Assembly: GCA_900753685.1 (NCBI GenBank)
Contig: CAAEAB010000185.1
Location: forward strand, 1-28,001
Source: Lachnospiraceae bacterium
Lineage (GTDB): Bacteria > Bacillota > Clostridia > Lachnospirales > Lachnospiraceae
DNA: 28,001 nt
Reading direction: 5' to 3'
Positions 20,006 to 28,001 of this stretch are shown here, one piece after another (position 1 is the stretch's first letter; each line of letters starts with the position of its first letter). Under the pieces are notes generated by a model that was not told where the DNA came from, made no database searches, and was given only the letters and a program-made list of their open reading frames with translations. Both the position numbers and the translations under genes were made by a program.

Positions 20006-23000
20006 TTACTTTAATTTTTTTCGCTTATGATTCCCTATGAAAATAAGGACTGCTGCTGAAATAAGACATAGGCCCGCGCCCTTTGGCAAAGCGGATGTAT
20101 CCCCGGTTTTTGGTGTGTCCGGAAGCTTCTGAAAATGTATAGTCTGATTTGAATCCTGAATATCCTCATGAGCCGCCAGAAGTATTCCCTCAAAATTAAA
20201 TAATTTTTCAAAAACAACAATATCTCTGCCTCCCAACTCTGTCGCATCAAAAGTAAATTCAACTAAAATCTCTCCATCGGCCTCGTCGGGTTCAAATATA
20301 GCTTCCGTCGTTACTTCGTCGCCATCTAAAAGCAACTCCGAACCGGTCTTTTTATCCATTAAAATCCCGGATATCTTATATTGACATCCCGGAATCAAAT
20401 TCATATAAGAAACCCTATCAACAACCGTAACCTTTCCCTGGGCCGTTATTTTTTTCTTTCCATCAGCCTTATTGGTTGCGCTTGTCCCAAGGCGTATCTC
20501 AACAACCTCCACCGTCTGATTTTCATCGTCCATTTCCGCATGGGCCGCAAGCTCTTCCTGTTCATAGAAAAGCTTTTCGAAAACAACAAGTCTTTCTCCG
20601 ACCAGAGCGCTTGCATCCACTGTAAATATCAGTTCAACTTCGCCGTCGGACGTTTCCGGAATAAAAGATTTCTCCACGACAACCTCCTGTCCGTCTTGTA
20701 CCAATGGTTTTCCTGTAGATTTCACCATTAAATTTCCTCTCAGGATATATTCTTTTCCAGGGATCAAGCCTTTATAATTAACTCTGTCAACAAGCTTTTC
20801 TGCCTTTCGATTCGTAATCATCTGATCACCGTCGGCCTCATCCGATGCCTTTGTATGAATTTCAATGAATGTATTTGTTATATGCAGCTCTCCCGTCTCT
20901 TTGCCGTCAATTCGCCCATCTTCTGCAACTGTAAATTCATAAATTCTATCATCCGGAGCATAACCATAAAGCCCTCCGGTTTCCTGTACACAATAGGTTC
21001 CCGGTAACAGATACATCATTTCAATCATTCCCTTTTCATCTGTCACATAAATCTGCTCATTGGTTTGATCCTTACTCCAAATCTTAAATTCGACCTTCTC
21101 GAGGGGCTGTTCTGTCTTGGAATCCACTTTGAACAGTTGTATTCTCGTCGGTGTATTTTTAATCTCCAACTCACAGAAAACCACCGGTGTGCTCTGGTCC
21201 TTGTAACCCAAAGTCACGTCGTATGTATTTAAATCTAAAATATAGCCCTCTGGCTGCCTTACTTCTTTTACCTTATATTTTCCAAGGAACAATGCCTTTG
21301 ACTCTCCAACACCTTCTTTTACAATGACTGTATCCGCCACCTCGCCCTTCTTTAGCCTTATTGTGCCATCCGGCGTTACAATATCCTCCGCCGCAGCAAT
21401 CTCAAACTCCGCTTGACTGAGCAAATCCCCGGTTTCCCCGTCACTTTTAATAATCTGTATCTTCCCCATGACCGGCTCGTTAAAATATTCAATTATCAAA
21501 GGCTTTTCCCAGGTTGAGCCTTCCGTCACCTTAAATTCAAGCAGTTCGCCTTTTAAATATCCTTCCGGAGCGTTTATTTCTTCCAGATAGTATGTGCCGC
21601 ATTCAAGCTGATTTGGAAAAGTAAATTGTCCATTTTCATCCGTAACAAAAATTTCCACCGGCTTATTCGACGGATAATACGACGTCATCGATATTGGTTT
21701 TTTATCTTCGTCTAAAAGGCAAAATTCTGTGCCCGCCATCGGAATCACATTGCCGGTTCCCCCATCCTTTTTAACGACCGCCACCGGACTTGCAATGAAT
21801 TTATTTTCTTTGTATATTCCCTTTAAGATCACTCCTTCTTCGGATATTGTGACCTCAAAGGGTTCCACCGGCTTAACGTTATCCGGATATTTTGTCTCTG
21901 TAATAATATATGTATCGTAGACCAGACTCCCCCTCGGTGCCTCCCCATCCACCGTAGACGCCCGTCCCTGGTCATCTGTCGTAATCACCTTGGCTATATC
22001 GCCCGTAGTTTTCGATGTCAGTGTAAATTCCACTCCGGCCAGGGGTATAAGGTTTTCCGAAGCTGTATCCGGGTTATTACGAAACTTAATAATTTCCAGA
22101 TCTCCGCGAATAATATCCTCCCCACTGGTGACTTTATATTTAAATACCCGCGACGTCTCGTCAATCGGCTCTTTGGCATCCACTGTATATATGTTTTTGT
22201 CAACAAGATATCCTTTAGAAGATGCTGTTTCCTTTACTTTATAAATGCCTAAAGGGAGTTCTCCGGACACAGCATAGCCCGCTTCATCTGTAATCAGTAC
22301 ACCCACCACCTTATTTTTCGAATCTATAATCTCATATTCGGCACCGCCCAATGAGCCACTCCCCTGGGCTCCATTATCCAGCGTTTCACTATCCACTTTA
22401 TTTAGTTCAATTTGGATTTTCTGCGGCGTGTCCGAAATCTCCGGGTAATTATAGGTTGGTACAGCTCCCGAAATTTCCGGAAAAACCTGCCTTACAAAAA
22501 TCTCATCGTTGATTAAATATCCCTCCGGCGGCTGTTTTTCCTGTATTGTTACTGTGCCGAGAGGCAACACGACATTTCCATTCGAATCATAATAAAAATC
22601 GTCTCCCGATGTCTTATATCCATCGTTTAATTTACAAAAACCATCCTTATCTGTTTTTAATGTCCATCGCCTTTCCGGTGTATACCCGGATAAAGCCGGA
22701 TCTGTGTCCAGAGATATATTGTAAAAGCTCAGTTCAAACAAGGCGCCTTCCAATGATAAATTCCCGGATGGTTCATTTGAATTCGTGTCTTCATCCATTT
22801 TTTTCAGCAAAACAGAGACAGGTGCTGTTTGAGGAATATCCTTCATCTCAACCGTAACCATCTCTCCTGGTTTGACTGTGACATTATGGGCTGTTACGTC
22901 CACAAAAAATCCCTGAGGCGCTTCAATTTCTTTGACACTATATTCACCACCGGGAATATCCGTCAACTGTCCCCATCCGTTTTTATCTGTCACAATTCGC

Positions 23001-23974
23001 CCAACTTCCTGATTTTGCATGTCGTATACGCCATACACAGCCCCGGCCAAAGAATATAAATCATTATTATTGGTCACTGTCTCATTTGCCGAGTATTTGT
23101 AAATTTCGATCCAGCCATTTTGTTGGGGTTCATATTCCACCCAGGCTACATCCTGACCATATCCGCCGTACATATAAAAAAGCTTCGAATGGTCTACTAT
23201 TTTCTTAACCTCCGGATTACTGTTATAGACATCCACGCAGGCTTGAACCCACTGATCCAGTTGCGCCACATGCTCGCTATATAAACCGGCCCCCGGCCCT
23301 GCACCGTATAAATATCCTAATGTGGCATGGACATAGCCAAAGGCTGCCGGAAGATAGGCCCCCGCATTATATTCATCCAGCCCCGGCCATATACCGGCGT
23401 CAAAGCCATACTGCTGTGCCGGCCCATACATTCCCAGGCAAATGACCAGTTTTATATGAAAATTATCCACCTCATAGACAACGGCACTTCCTGACGGGTC
23501 CGGTGCATCCGGCTGTAGGCAGTAGGCATAATGTATCGCATCCCCGTCCCCCGTGACATTATACCGGTTTGTAAAACCACCATCATAAACGGATGTATAT
23601 GAACCGGCCGATACGTAAAGTGTCTGACCATGATAAGAAAAGAGAGAAACATCTGAATGAAGAAGGTTGTCCATTTCGTTCTCACTTTCTGCAAAATAGC
23701 CCTCCCCTATCTCCGCCTTCCCCACATCAGCGGCCATTCCTTCATATCTTCCTTCGGACTGATCAGCTTCCCGCCCCGCTGTTTCAGCTTTTTCCCCACT
23801 TTCCAGCGCTGTTTCGGTTTCAATGCTAGTTTCTAAAGCATCAATCTCAGTCACAGCTTCGGTTTCTGCTGGAAGCTCTTCCGCATTCGTCACTAAAAAT
23901 AATGGCCACAAAATCCCTAAAACGCATAGTGCACAAATCATAATATGAATAATTTTATATTTTGCTATCCTCAA
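20006..23974 (-). CDS. LPxTG-anchored SpaA/Cna-B and VaFE (T-Q ester-bond) repeat surface protein
   Basis: This is a 1322-residue cell-wall protein. Residues 1-31 are a signal peptide ending T-N-A; 32-105 are acidic, rich in Glu, Thr and Ala; 110-285 form a thioester-domain-like head with C152 (A-Y-C-L-Q-P) but H216 (Y-V-H-A-T-L-G-Y-L-Y-G) where the Gln partner is expected. Seven Cna-B/SpaA domains follow (about 287, 386, 519, 625, 730, 837 and 944 onward), each with a Lys on its first strand and a Glu in a Y-x-V-K-E-type motif for isopeptide bonds. Two VaFE domains (1039-1157, 1162-1281) carry T1041/Q1153 and T1164/Q1277 and the V-F-E signature. The end is L-P-D-T-P-K-T-G-D (1284-1292), a membrane helix and a basic tail. 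The start is TTG, 8 nt after GGGAG. It is probably an adhesin or pilus subunit. No sortase is in the window. Confidence 0.9.
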   Translation of the reverse strand: MRIAKYKIIHIMICALCVLGILWPLFLVTNAEELPAETEAVTEIDALETSIETETALESGEKAETAGREADQSEGRYEGMAADVGKAEIGEGYFAESENEMDNLLHSDVSLFSYHGQTLYVSAGSYTSVYDGGFTNRYNVTGDGDAIHYAYCLQPDAPDPSGSAVVYEVDNFHIKLVICLGMYGPAQQYGFDAGIWPGLDEYNAGAYLPAAFGYVHATLGYLYGAGPGAGLYSEHVAQLDQWVQACVDVYNSNPEVKKIVDHSKLFYMYGGYGQDVAWVEYEPQQNGWIEIYKYSANETVTNNNDLYSLAGAVYGVYDMQNQEVGRIVTDKNGWGQLTDIPGGEYSVKEIEAPQGFFVDVTAHNVTVKPGEMVTVEMKDIPQTAPVSVLLKKMDEDTNSNEPSGNLSLEGALFELSFYNISLDTDPALSGYTPERRWTLKTDKDGFCKLNDGYKTSGDDFYYDSNGNVVLPLGTVTIQEKQPPEGYLINDEIFVRQVFPEISGAVPTYNYPEISDTPQKIQIELNKVDSETLDNGAQGSGSLGGAEYEIIDSKNKVVGVLITDEAGYAVSGELPLGIYKVKETASSKGYLVDKNIYTVDAKEPIDETSRVFKYKVTSGEDIIRGDLEIIKFRNNPDTASENLIPLAGVEFTLTSKTTGDIAKVITTDDQGRASTVDGEAPRGSLVYDTYIITETKYPDNVKPVEPFEVTISEEGVILKGIYKENKFIASPVAVVKKDGGTGNVIPMAGTEFCLLDEDKKPISMTSYYPSNKPVEIFVTDENGQFTFPNQLECGTYYLEEINAPEGYLKGELLEFKVTEGSTWEKPLIIEYFNEPVMGKIQIIKSDGETGDLLSQAEFEIAAAEDIVTPDGTIRLKKGEVADTVIVKEGVGESKALFLGKYKVKEVRQPEGYILDLNTYDVTLGYKDQSTPVVFCELEIKNTPTRIQLFKVDSKTEQPLEKVEFKIWSKDQTNEQIYVTDEKGMIEMMYLLPGTYCVQETGGLYGYAPDDRIYEFTVAEDGRIDGKETGELHITNTFIEIHTKASDEADGDQMITNRKAEKLVDRVNYKGLIPGKEYILRGNLMVKSTGKPLVQDGQEVVVEKSFIPETSDGEVELIFTVDASALVGERLVVFEKLFYEQEELAAHAEMDDENQTVEVVEIRLGTSATNKADGKKKITAQGKVTVVDRVSYMNLIPGCQYKISGILMDKKTGSELLLDGDEVTTEAIFEPDEADGEILVEFTFDATELGGRDIVVFEKLFNFEGILLAAHEDIQDSNQTIHFQKLPDTPKTGDTSALPKGAGLCLISAAVLIFIGNHKRKKLK

Positions 23975-24094
23975 TATTTTTTCTCCCTTCGTCCAATAAA
24001 AGTGCTGCCTTTTGCCACGCTTTTAGTTGTTTGTTATTTCTTAACTCATTTTGAAAATTTGCCTTGATCAAAGCCTTGAATAAAAGATTAATTT

Positions 24095-24117
24095 CGGAAG
24101 GCCAGAAGGGCCTTCCG
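24095..24117 (-). promoter_or_regulatory. GC-rich hairpin in the 5' leader of the surface-protein gene
   Basis: CGGAAGGCC (24095-24103) and GGCCTTCCG (24109-24117) pair perfectly over 9 bp around a 5-nt loop. The T run that would make it a clear terminator is missing (minus strand continues AAATTAATCTTTTATTC). If the promoter at 24127-24156 is right, the hairpin sits at the very 5' end of the mRNA. It could stabilise the transcript, attenuate it, or end transcripts from the upstream ABC/regulator genes. Confidence 0.5.
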
Positions 24118-24126
24118 GATATGTCG

Positions 24127-24156
24127 ATTTTAACACGACTAGAGTATAAAGTTCAA
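24127..24156 (-). promoter_or_regulatory. Candidate promoter of the surface-protein gene
   Basis: On the minus strand TTGAAC (24151-24156) and TAAAAT (24127-24132) are 18 bp apart, with TG-T before the -10. This predicts a start near 24120 and a leader of about 145 nt to the TTG at 23974. It is the best match in the 248-bp gap. The rest of that gap shows only short AT-rich dyads such as TCGAA-N4-TTCGA near 24168-24181. Confidence 0.4.
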
Positions 24157-24222
24157 TCATCATCCATCGAAGGTTTTCGACAGAAATATGTGACATAAAA
24201 CCAAGTATCTGCTTCCCTGCTT

Positions 24223-25059
24223 TTACAGCCAAAACATGAGGATCGCCGTACTTTCAGGCATATGGGCCCGGCCCACGCTGCAGCTCACAGTAATCGAAAT
24301 ACTTCCGCTCATCTCCCCACCCTGGTGTTTCCGAAAACGGCAGGCATCCAACGGTATTCTCAACTGACCGTTTTTAATTTCTGTCTGGTGAAGCACGCCT
24401 TCCTGCTCAAATTTTAGAGAATTCAAATGGCCAGTCATCGTCTCACCGCTCATTCTTGACTGGGCGATCATTTCCTGAATATTCAGATAGAGCCAGCTGC
24501 CCCGTTTGTTATGCTTAAGATAAGCCGGCCGTTTAAATCCTCGATTAGCCATAGACACCTGGGTTCCCTCCGGATGTCCGACACGAAAGAGCATAAACTC
24601 CACCGGATGAGTTCCATATTCTAATACCTCACTCAAAAATTTTTTCGATGTACTTTCTTTTTTATTGGCCGAATGGTCTCTGCGCATCTCTCTGTCACAT
24701 CGGAGCATATTGACTAATACGTGATAATCCAGATTTTCAATCATCCGTTTAACATGGCCCGGAATCTCACTTTCGGCCATCCCTATATTTCTCAGATAAA
24801 TCTCCAAATCACCAATCACCTGTTTATAACCGTCAAGCCACAGTTTTCCATTCGCTGTAAATGTATAATCCTTTTCCAGCAAACCATTTTCACAGCAAAT
24901 CTTTAAATATCTGCTGACCGAGCCGTGATGTACGCCGCAGATTTCCGCAATCATGGCAATATTACCACGCCGGTTTCCCAGTTTTTCCAATTCTATCAGA
25001 TATTGAAGCTGCTGCATGGTTGGAAGATTTTCTCTCTTAAAATTATCACCCTGCGCCAT
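24223..25059 (-). CDS. DtxR-like winged-helix regulator with unrecognised C-terminal domain
   Basis: The 278-residue protein has an N-terminal winged helix (about 15-65; Q-Y-L-I-E-L-E-K-L-G then I-A-E-I-C-G-V-H-H-G-S-V-S-R-Y-L-K and a T-x-x-G-K wing end) followed by a helical segment (about 75-110) laid out like the DtxR/MntR dimerisation domain. There the expected C-x-x-E-H metal ligands are replaced by a M-I-E-N sequence, so metal sensing may be lost. Residues from about 150 form a beta-rich domain I cannot assign. The frame opens at 25089, but GAGGGA supports the ATG at 25059. It follows its frameshifted paralogue by 13 nt in the ABC-exporter operon. DtxR-like is a fold-level inference. 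Confidence 0.6.
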   Translation of the reverse strand: MAQGDNFKRENLPTMQQLQYLIELEKLGNRRGNIAMIAEICGVHHGSVSRYLKICCENGLLEKDYTFTANGKLWLDGYKQVIGDLEIYLRNIGMAESEIPGHVKRMIENLDYHVLVNMLRCDREMRRDHSANKKESTSKKFLSEVLEYGTHPVEFMLFRVGHPEGTQVSMANRGFKRPAYLKHNKRGSWLYLNIQEMIAQSRMSGETMTGHLNSLKFEQEGVLHQTEIKNGQLRIPLDACRFRKHQGGEMSGSISITVSCSVGRAHMPESTAILMFWL

Positions 25060-25072
25060 TATTTCCCTCACT

Positions 25073-25899
25073 TTACCATATATGTACATTCAATTCCCGG
25101 TAATTCTCACTATTTGGAGGCTTATTCTCGACATCAGAAAACCCAATCATGCCATAACCTTCAATAATTAGTATTCTTGAATCGAAGGTAAAGGTCAGCA
25201 CATCCGTTGGTATCTGAAAACCTTCACCGCTCTCCTTAGCCTGTTTCCAATCAAACTCCGCCCTATACCACAAATATTTCGGCGCCTCGCCGCTCATTTT
25301 CTTTAAGTAAAAAAAGCTTTGTTCATTTCCTACCTTCAAGTGAATCTCATTGGAAAATAAGTCGGATTCATCTGCAAGAATCCTGGGATATCTTTTTTCT
25401 GCCCGATATATACCGGCACAAAAATCATACTCCCCTTCATCATAAAAAAAACGCAGATTGGCATTACGGACTATGCGATCGTAGCTGTCGCCATATTTCA
25501 TAAAATCACAAATTCCATGGATGACCTCACCGCTGACCACATGCTCCATCCGGCAGGCATTTTCCTCTGCAAGATTCTCGTCCAAACCGCAGATCATCTG
25601 AATAAATTGGGTCAAATGCTGATGGCGGCCAGGCATTCCGCCCCCTGGGCCTTACCAAAGGAAGTCAGCTCCAGACATCCTTCCTTCTCCACCCGCTGCA
25701 CATAGCCATGTTTAACCATCTGTTTAATCACGTAGGACAGCTCCCGCTTTGTCATATCAAATTCAATGCAAACTTCCGGTATGGCAATCGGCTTTCCTTC
25801 TCTCCACCAAAGATAGAGAGTTTCCAAAACATCTTCTTCCCGTTCTTCCTTTGTATAAAACATATTGTGACCGATTTCACCATTGAATGCTTCTCCCAT
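25073..25899 (-). pseudogene. DtxR/MntR-like regulator split by a one-base frameshift
   Basis: Two overlapping frames together make one DtxR-family regulator. Frame A (25899-25612, 95 codons) holds the winged helix and ends after L-T-S-F-G-K-A-Q-G-A-E-C-L-A. Frame B (to 25073) continues with R-H-Q-H-L-T-Q-F and A-C-R-M-E-H-V-V-S-G-E-V, the C-x-x-E-H metal site of DtxR. Adding one C inside GGCCGCC near 25622-25632 (minus strand) would read L-A-R-H-Q-H-L without a break and give about 275 residues, close to the 278 of the next gene. No slippery heptamer is evident at the junction. Residues after about 145 are an unrecognised domain. AAAGGAA precedes the ATG at 25899. A sequencing error is possible. 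Confidence 0.72.
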
Positions 25900-25947
25900 C
25901 GCGCCCTGTTCCTTTCTTACTCCCCCCAGACGGTGTTTTTTGCAGCT

Positions 25948-27672
25948 TTATGAAATTCTTCCATTATCCATCGTATATATAATATCTGCCACATTCATCG
26001 TAGACTTCCTGTGGGATACAAGAACGACGGTCTTTTCATGACAAGATTCTCTGAGAGACTTGAGAATAATTCCCTCGTTCAGCGCATCCAGGTTACTGGT
26101 CGGCTCATCCAGAAGAATAAAGGGCGCATCATGGAGAAAGGCTCTGGCAATACCGATCCTCTGGCGTTCCCCACCGGAAAGGGTATCTCCCAACTCGCCA
26201 ACTTCCGTATCATAGCCCTTCGGCAGCGCCTCGATAAAATCATGAATAGAGGCCATCTTTGCTGCCTCGATAATTTCTTCCCTGGAAGCCCCCGGTTTTC
26301 CTACAGCGATATTATTTGCTATAGAATCATGAAACAGATAAGTTTCCTGGGTAACATAGGATTCCATATCCCTCAGGTTCATTGTGTTGATTTCCCGCAC
26401 ATCCCTGCCGGATATGGAAATATCTCCCTTCTGACGGTCCCAGAAACGCATCAAAAGCTTCAGGAAGGTTGACTTTCCTGAGCCGCTGGCTCCATGAATA
26501 CCGATCACCTTTCCCTGCGGAATATCCATAGAATAGTCTTTTAATATCTGTTCTTCTCCGTAGGCAAAGTCGACATGAGCTGCCGAAGCCCCAGTAAATT
26601 CCACACTTGCCCGGCCTTCGACTTCCTCGATCTGAGGACTTTCCTCCAAAAGACTCAAAACCCTCTCGCCGCTGGCCAGCGTCTGATTCAGATTATTCGA
26701 AAGATTGGACAGAGCCACCGTCGGGCCAAAGGACCCCATCATGGCAATGACCGCGATCAACATCTGTTCAAAACTGACGGATCCGTTCACAAAATAATGA
26801 AGCATCAAAAACAGCATTCCAAAAGAAAAGAGCAAAATGGCCTGATTCGTCACCGAACGCTGGGATGCTTCCAGACGATTCAGATCCTTTTGCATCTCGC
26901 CAAGCTCCTTTGACCGTTTATCCATAGCCTGCATCCGTTTCTGTCCGCCGCCGTACTGAATGGTTTCATCCAGACCGCGGAGAGAATCCAGGATAAAGCT
27001 GTTCAGATCACCGAAGGCGCTTCGGAATTCCATTCCAAAGGCAGCGCCCTTTCTGCCGTTATACAGAGGAATAACGGCGCCTATAACAATATATCCGGCC
27101 AGCGCCACCACACCGGCCACCGGTGAACAATGTCCGATAAAAAACACCATAATAACTGAAGTCACGACCGCAATAGCGATCGGTGAGATCGTATGGGCAT
27201 AAAAAACTTCCAAAAGCTCAATGTCCGATGTAATGATAGAAATCAGATTTCCCTTATCTCTGCCCTCCAATTTTGCCGGACATAATTTGCGAAGGGCCGC
27301 AAAGACCTTGTGCCGAATCATCGCCAGCAGCTTAAAGGCAATAAAATGATTGCAATATTGCTCACCATAATGAAGTACGCCCCGAAGCACCGCCATAATG
27401 GCAAGAAAGACAAATATTTGTTTCGGCTCGAGAGCCGTCAGATAATCGGTAGTTCCCGGAAGTATCGGAATACCCGCAAGCACGAGAATCTCATGAATCA
27501 ATGCATATCCGGCAAAAATCGTAAGAAAAATCGCGCACAGATAGCCGACACCCCCGAGAAAGATGGCGATAAACATCATCGGAAGCAATGGCTTGACAAG
27601 CCCGATCAGCTGTCCCATGATGCGAAGGCCGCTGCGGCGGTTTTGGCCCCTTTCATTTTTTTCCAAGCTCAT
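25948..27672 (-). CDS. CydC-like ABC exporter half-transporter (permease fused to ATPase)
   Basis: The 574-residue protein has six predicted membrane segments (about 30-325) and an ABC ATPase (about 355-574) with Walker A G-A-S-G-S-G-K-S-T, Q-loop V-T-Q-E-T, signature L-S-G-G-E-R-Q-R-I-G, Walker B F-I-L-L-D-E-P and H-loop S-H-R-K. The region R-G-V-L-H-Y-G-E-Q-Y-C-N-H-F followed by G-N-L-I-S-I-I-T-S-D-I resembles CydC, the thiol-exporting partner of CydD. Its ATG overlaps the upstream ABC stop as ATGA, and AAAGGAGG lies 8 nt before it, so the two form a heterodimer. No cydAB is in the window and the substrate is unknown. The two DtxR-like genes follow 48 nt later. Confidence 0.85.
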   Translation of the reverse strand: MSLEKNERGQNRRSGLRIMGQLIGLVKPLLPMMFIAIFLGGVGYLCAIFLTIFAGYALIHEILVLAGIPILPGTTDYLTALEPKQIFVFLAIMAVLRGVLHYGEQYCNHFIAFKLLAMIRHKVFAALRKLCPAKLEGRDKGNLISIITSDIELLEVFYAHTISPIAIAVVTSVIMVFFIGHCSPVAGVVALAGYIVIGAVIPLYNGRKGAAFGMEFRSAFGDLNSFILDSLRGLDETIQYGGGQKRMQAMDKRSKELGEMQKDLNRLEASQRSVTNQAILLFSFGMLFLMLHYFVNGSVSFEQMLIAVIAMMGSFGPTVALSNLSNNLNQTLASGERVLSLLEESPQIEEVEGRASVEFTGASAAHVDFAYGEEQILKDYSMDIPQGKVIGIHGASGSGKSTFLKLLMRFWDRQKGDISISGRDVREINTMNLRDMESYVTQETYLFHDSIANNIAVGKPGASREEIIEAAKMASIHDFIEALPKGYDTEVGELGDTLSGGERQRIGIARAFLHDAPFILLDEPTSNLDALNEGIILKSLRESCHEKTVVLVSHRKSTMNVADIIYTMDNGRIS

Positions 27673-28001
27673 ACTGCCGCCTCCTTTCCATACGCCTCCA
27701 GCTCGGACTGATAACGGTACAACTGCTCATAAGCTCCGGTTGCCTCGATCAAGGCTTTATGGGCGCCTGACTGAACAATTTTTCCGTTTTGAAGCATATA
27801 AATACAATCCGAATCCACCACATTAGCCAATCGGTGGGATATGAGTACAATTGTTTTTGTTTTAGCCAGCTCATGAATGACATCCATGATCATTTCTTCG
27901 CTTTCCATATCAATATTTGACGTAGCCTCATCAAATATATATACCGGTGTGTCATGGAGCAGGGCTCTGGCTAAAGCCAGACGCTGACACTGGCCGCCGG
28001 A
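27669..28001 (-). CDS. CydD-like ABC exporter half-transporter, C-terminal 110 residues (5' end outside window)
   Basis: The frame is open from the right edge to TGA at 27669-27671. The visible part starts inside the signature (S-G-G-Q-C-Q-R-L-A-L-A-R-A-L-L) and continues with Walker B V-Y-I-F-D-E-A-T-S-N-I-D, H-loop L-I-S-H-R-L-A-N-V and an ATPase tail. An internal ATG at 27908 is not the gene start, because the ATPase motifs upstream of it are in frame. The stop overlaps the ATG of the next ABC gene by 4 nt, the usual layout for a heterodimeric exporter. The permease half and Walker A are outside the window. Confidence 0.85.
   Translation of the reverse strand, partial: SGGQCQRLALARALLHDTPVYIFDEATSNIDMESEEMIMDVIHELAKTKTIVLISHRLANVVDSDCIYMLQNGKIVQSGAHKALIEATGAYEQLYRYQSELEAYGKEAAV

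Noticed and set aside
20006..23974. Direct DNA repeats or recombination hot spot inside the surface-protein gene
   Set aside because: The repeated domains are similar only at protein level; no long identical nucleotide repeats were seen between them.
23975..24222. Cyclic-di-GMP or other riboswitch before the adhesin gene
   Set aside because: By eye no conserved core of a known riboswitch class could be aligned; only the simple hairpin at 24095-24117 is supported.
25612..25660. Programmed -1 ribosomal frameshift in the DtxR-like gene
   Set aside because: No X-XXY-YYZ slippery heptamer lies in the correct frame at the junction and no clear downstream stem was seen; a simple one-base indel explains the data.
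27669..27908. A small 79-residue protein starting at ATG 27908
   Set aside because: The same frame continues upstream to the window edge with ABC signature and Walker B motifs, so it is the end of a longer gene.

Overview
The window looks like chromosome from a low-to-mid GC Gram-positive anaerobe of the Clostridia, most likely a Lachnospiraceae-like gut bacterium. The grounds are strong AGGAGG-type ribosome binding sites, ThiH-type (anaerobic) thiamine synthesis, an E. coli-like oxygen-labile type of dihydroxyacid dehydratase, the large LeuC/LeuD split isopropylmalate isomerase, and a sortase-anchored multi-domain SpaA/Cna-B surface protein. The assignment is inferred from gene content and protein style only. 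I found no rRNA, tRNA, CRISPR array, insertion sequence or phage gene.

Layout. 1-1323 (+): end of a thiamine operon (thiG tail, thiH), closed by a hairpin shared with the convergent glgB. 1363-4890 (-): a two-gene unit, a DUF7309/DUF6930-type protein of unknown function followed 21 nt later by glycogen branching enzyme glgB. 5012-10655 (-): a four-gene operon ilvD-ilvB-serC-serA with its own extended -10 promoter, a perfect 7-2-7 palindrome just downstream of the -10, and a strong intrinsic terminator after serA. 10792-13699 (-): leuC-leuD-leuB. Divergent from leuC is a LysR-type regulator followed 2 nt later by an AEC-family carrier (13836-15700, +). The 136 bp between leuC and lysR holds a T-N11-A dyad and a second dyad, so the regulator probably controls both sides. 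15757-19943 (+): topoisomerase IV-type parE-parC, ending at a 12-bp hairpin terminator.

20006-23974 (-) is a 1322-residue cell-wall protein with a TTG start: signal peptide, acidic linker, thioester-domain-like head (Cys present, His where Gln is expected), seven Cna-B/SpaA domains, two T-Q ester-bond (VaFE) domains, an LPxTG-like PKTGD anchor and a membrane tail. 24223-28001 (-) is the most unusual block: the end of a CydD-like ABC subunit (cut by the window edge), a CydC-like ABC subunit overlapping it by ATGA, and then two tandem DtxR-like regulators, each about 275-278 codons long with a C-terminal half I do not recognise. The first regulator is split by a one-base frameshift.

How the genes work together. 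The central part supplies branched-chain amino acids (IlvB, IlvD, LeuBCD) and serine (SerA, SerC). leuA, ilvC, ilvE, ilvN/H and serB are not in the window and must lie elsewhere. The AEC carrier next to the LysR gene may move a branched-chain intermediate or product. The right end looks like a surface-adhesion module beside a possibly metal- or redox-regulated ABC exporter.
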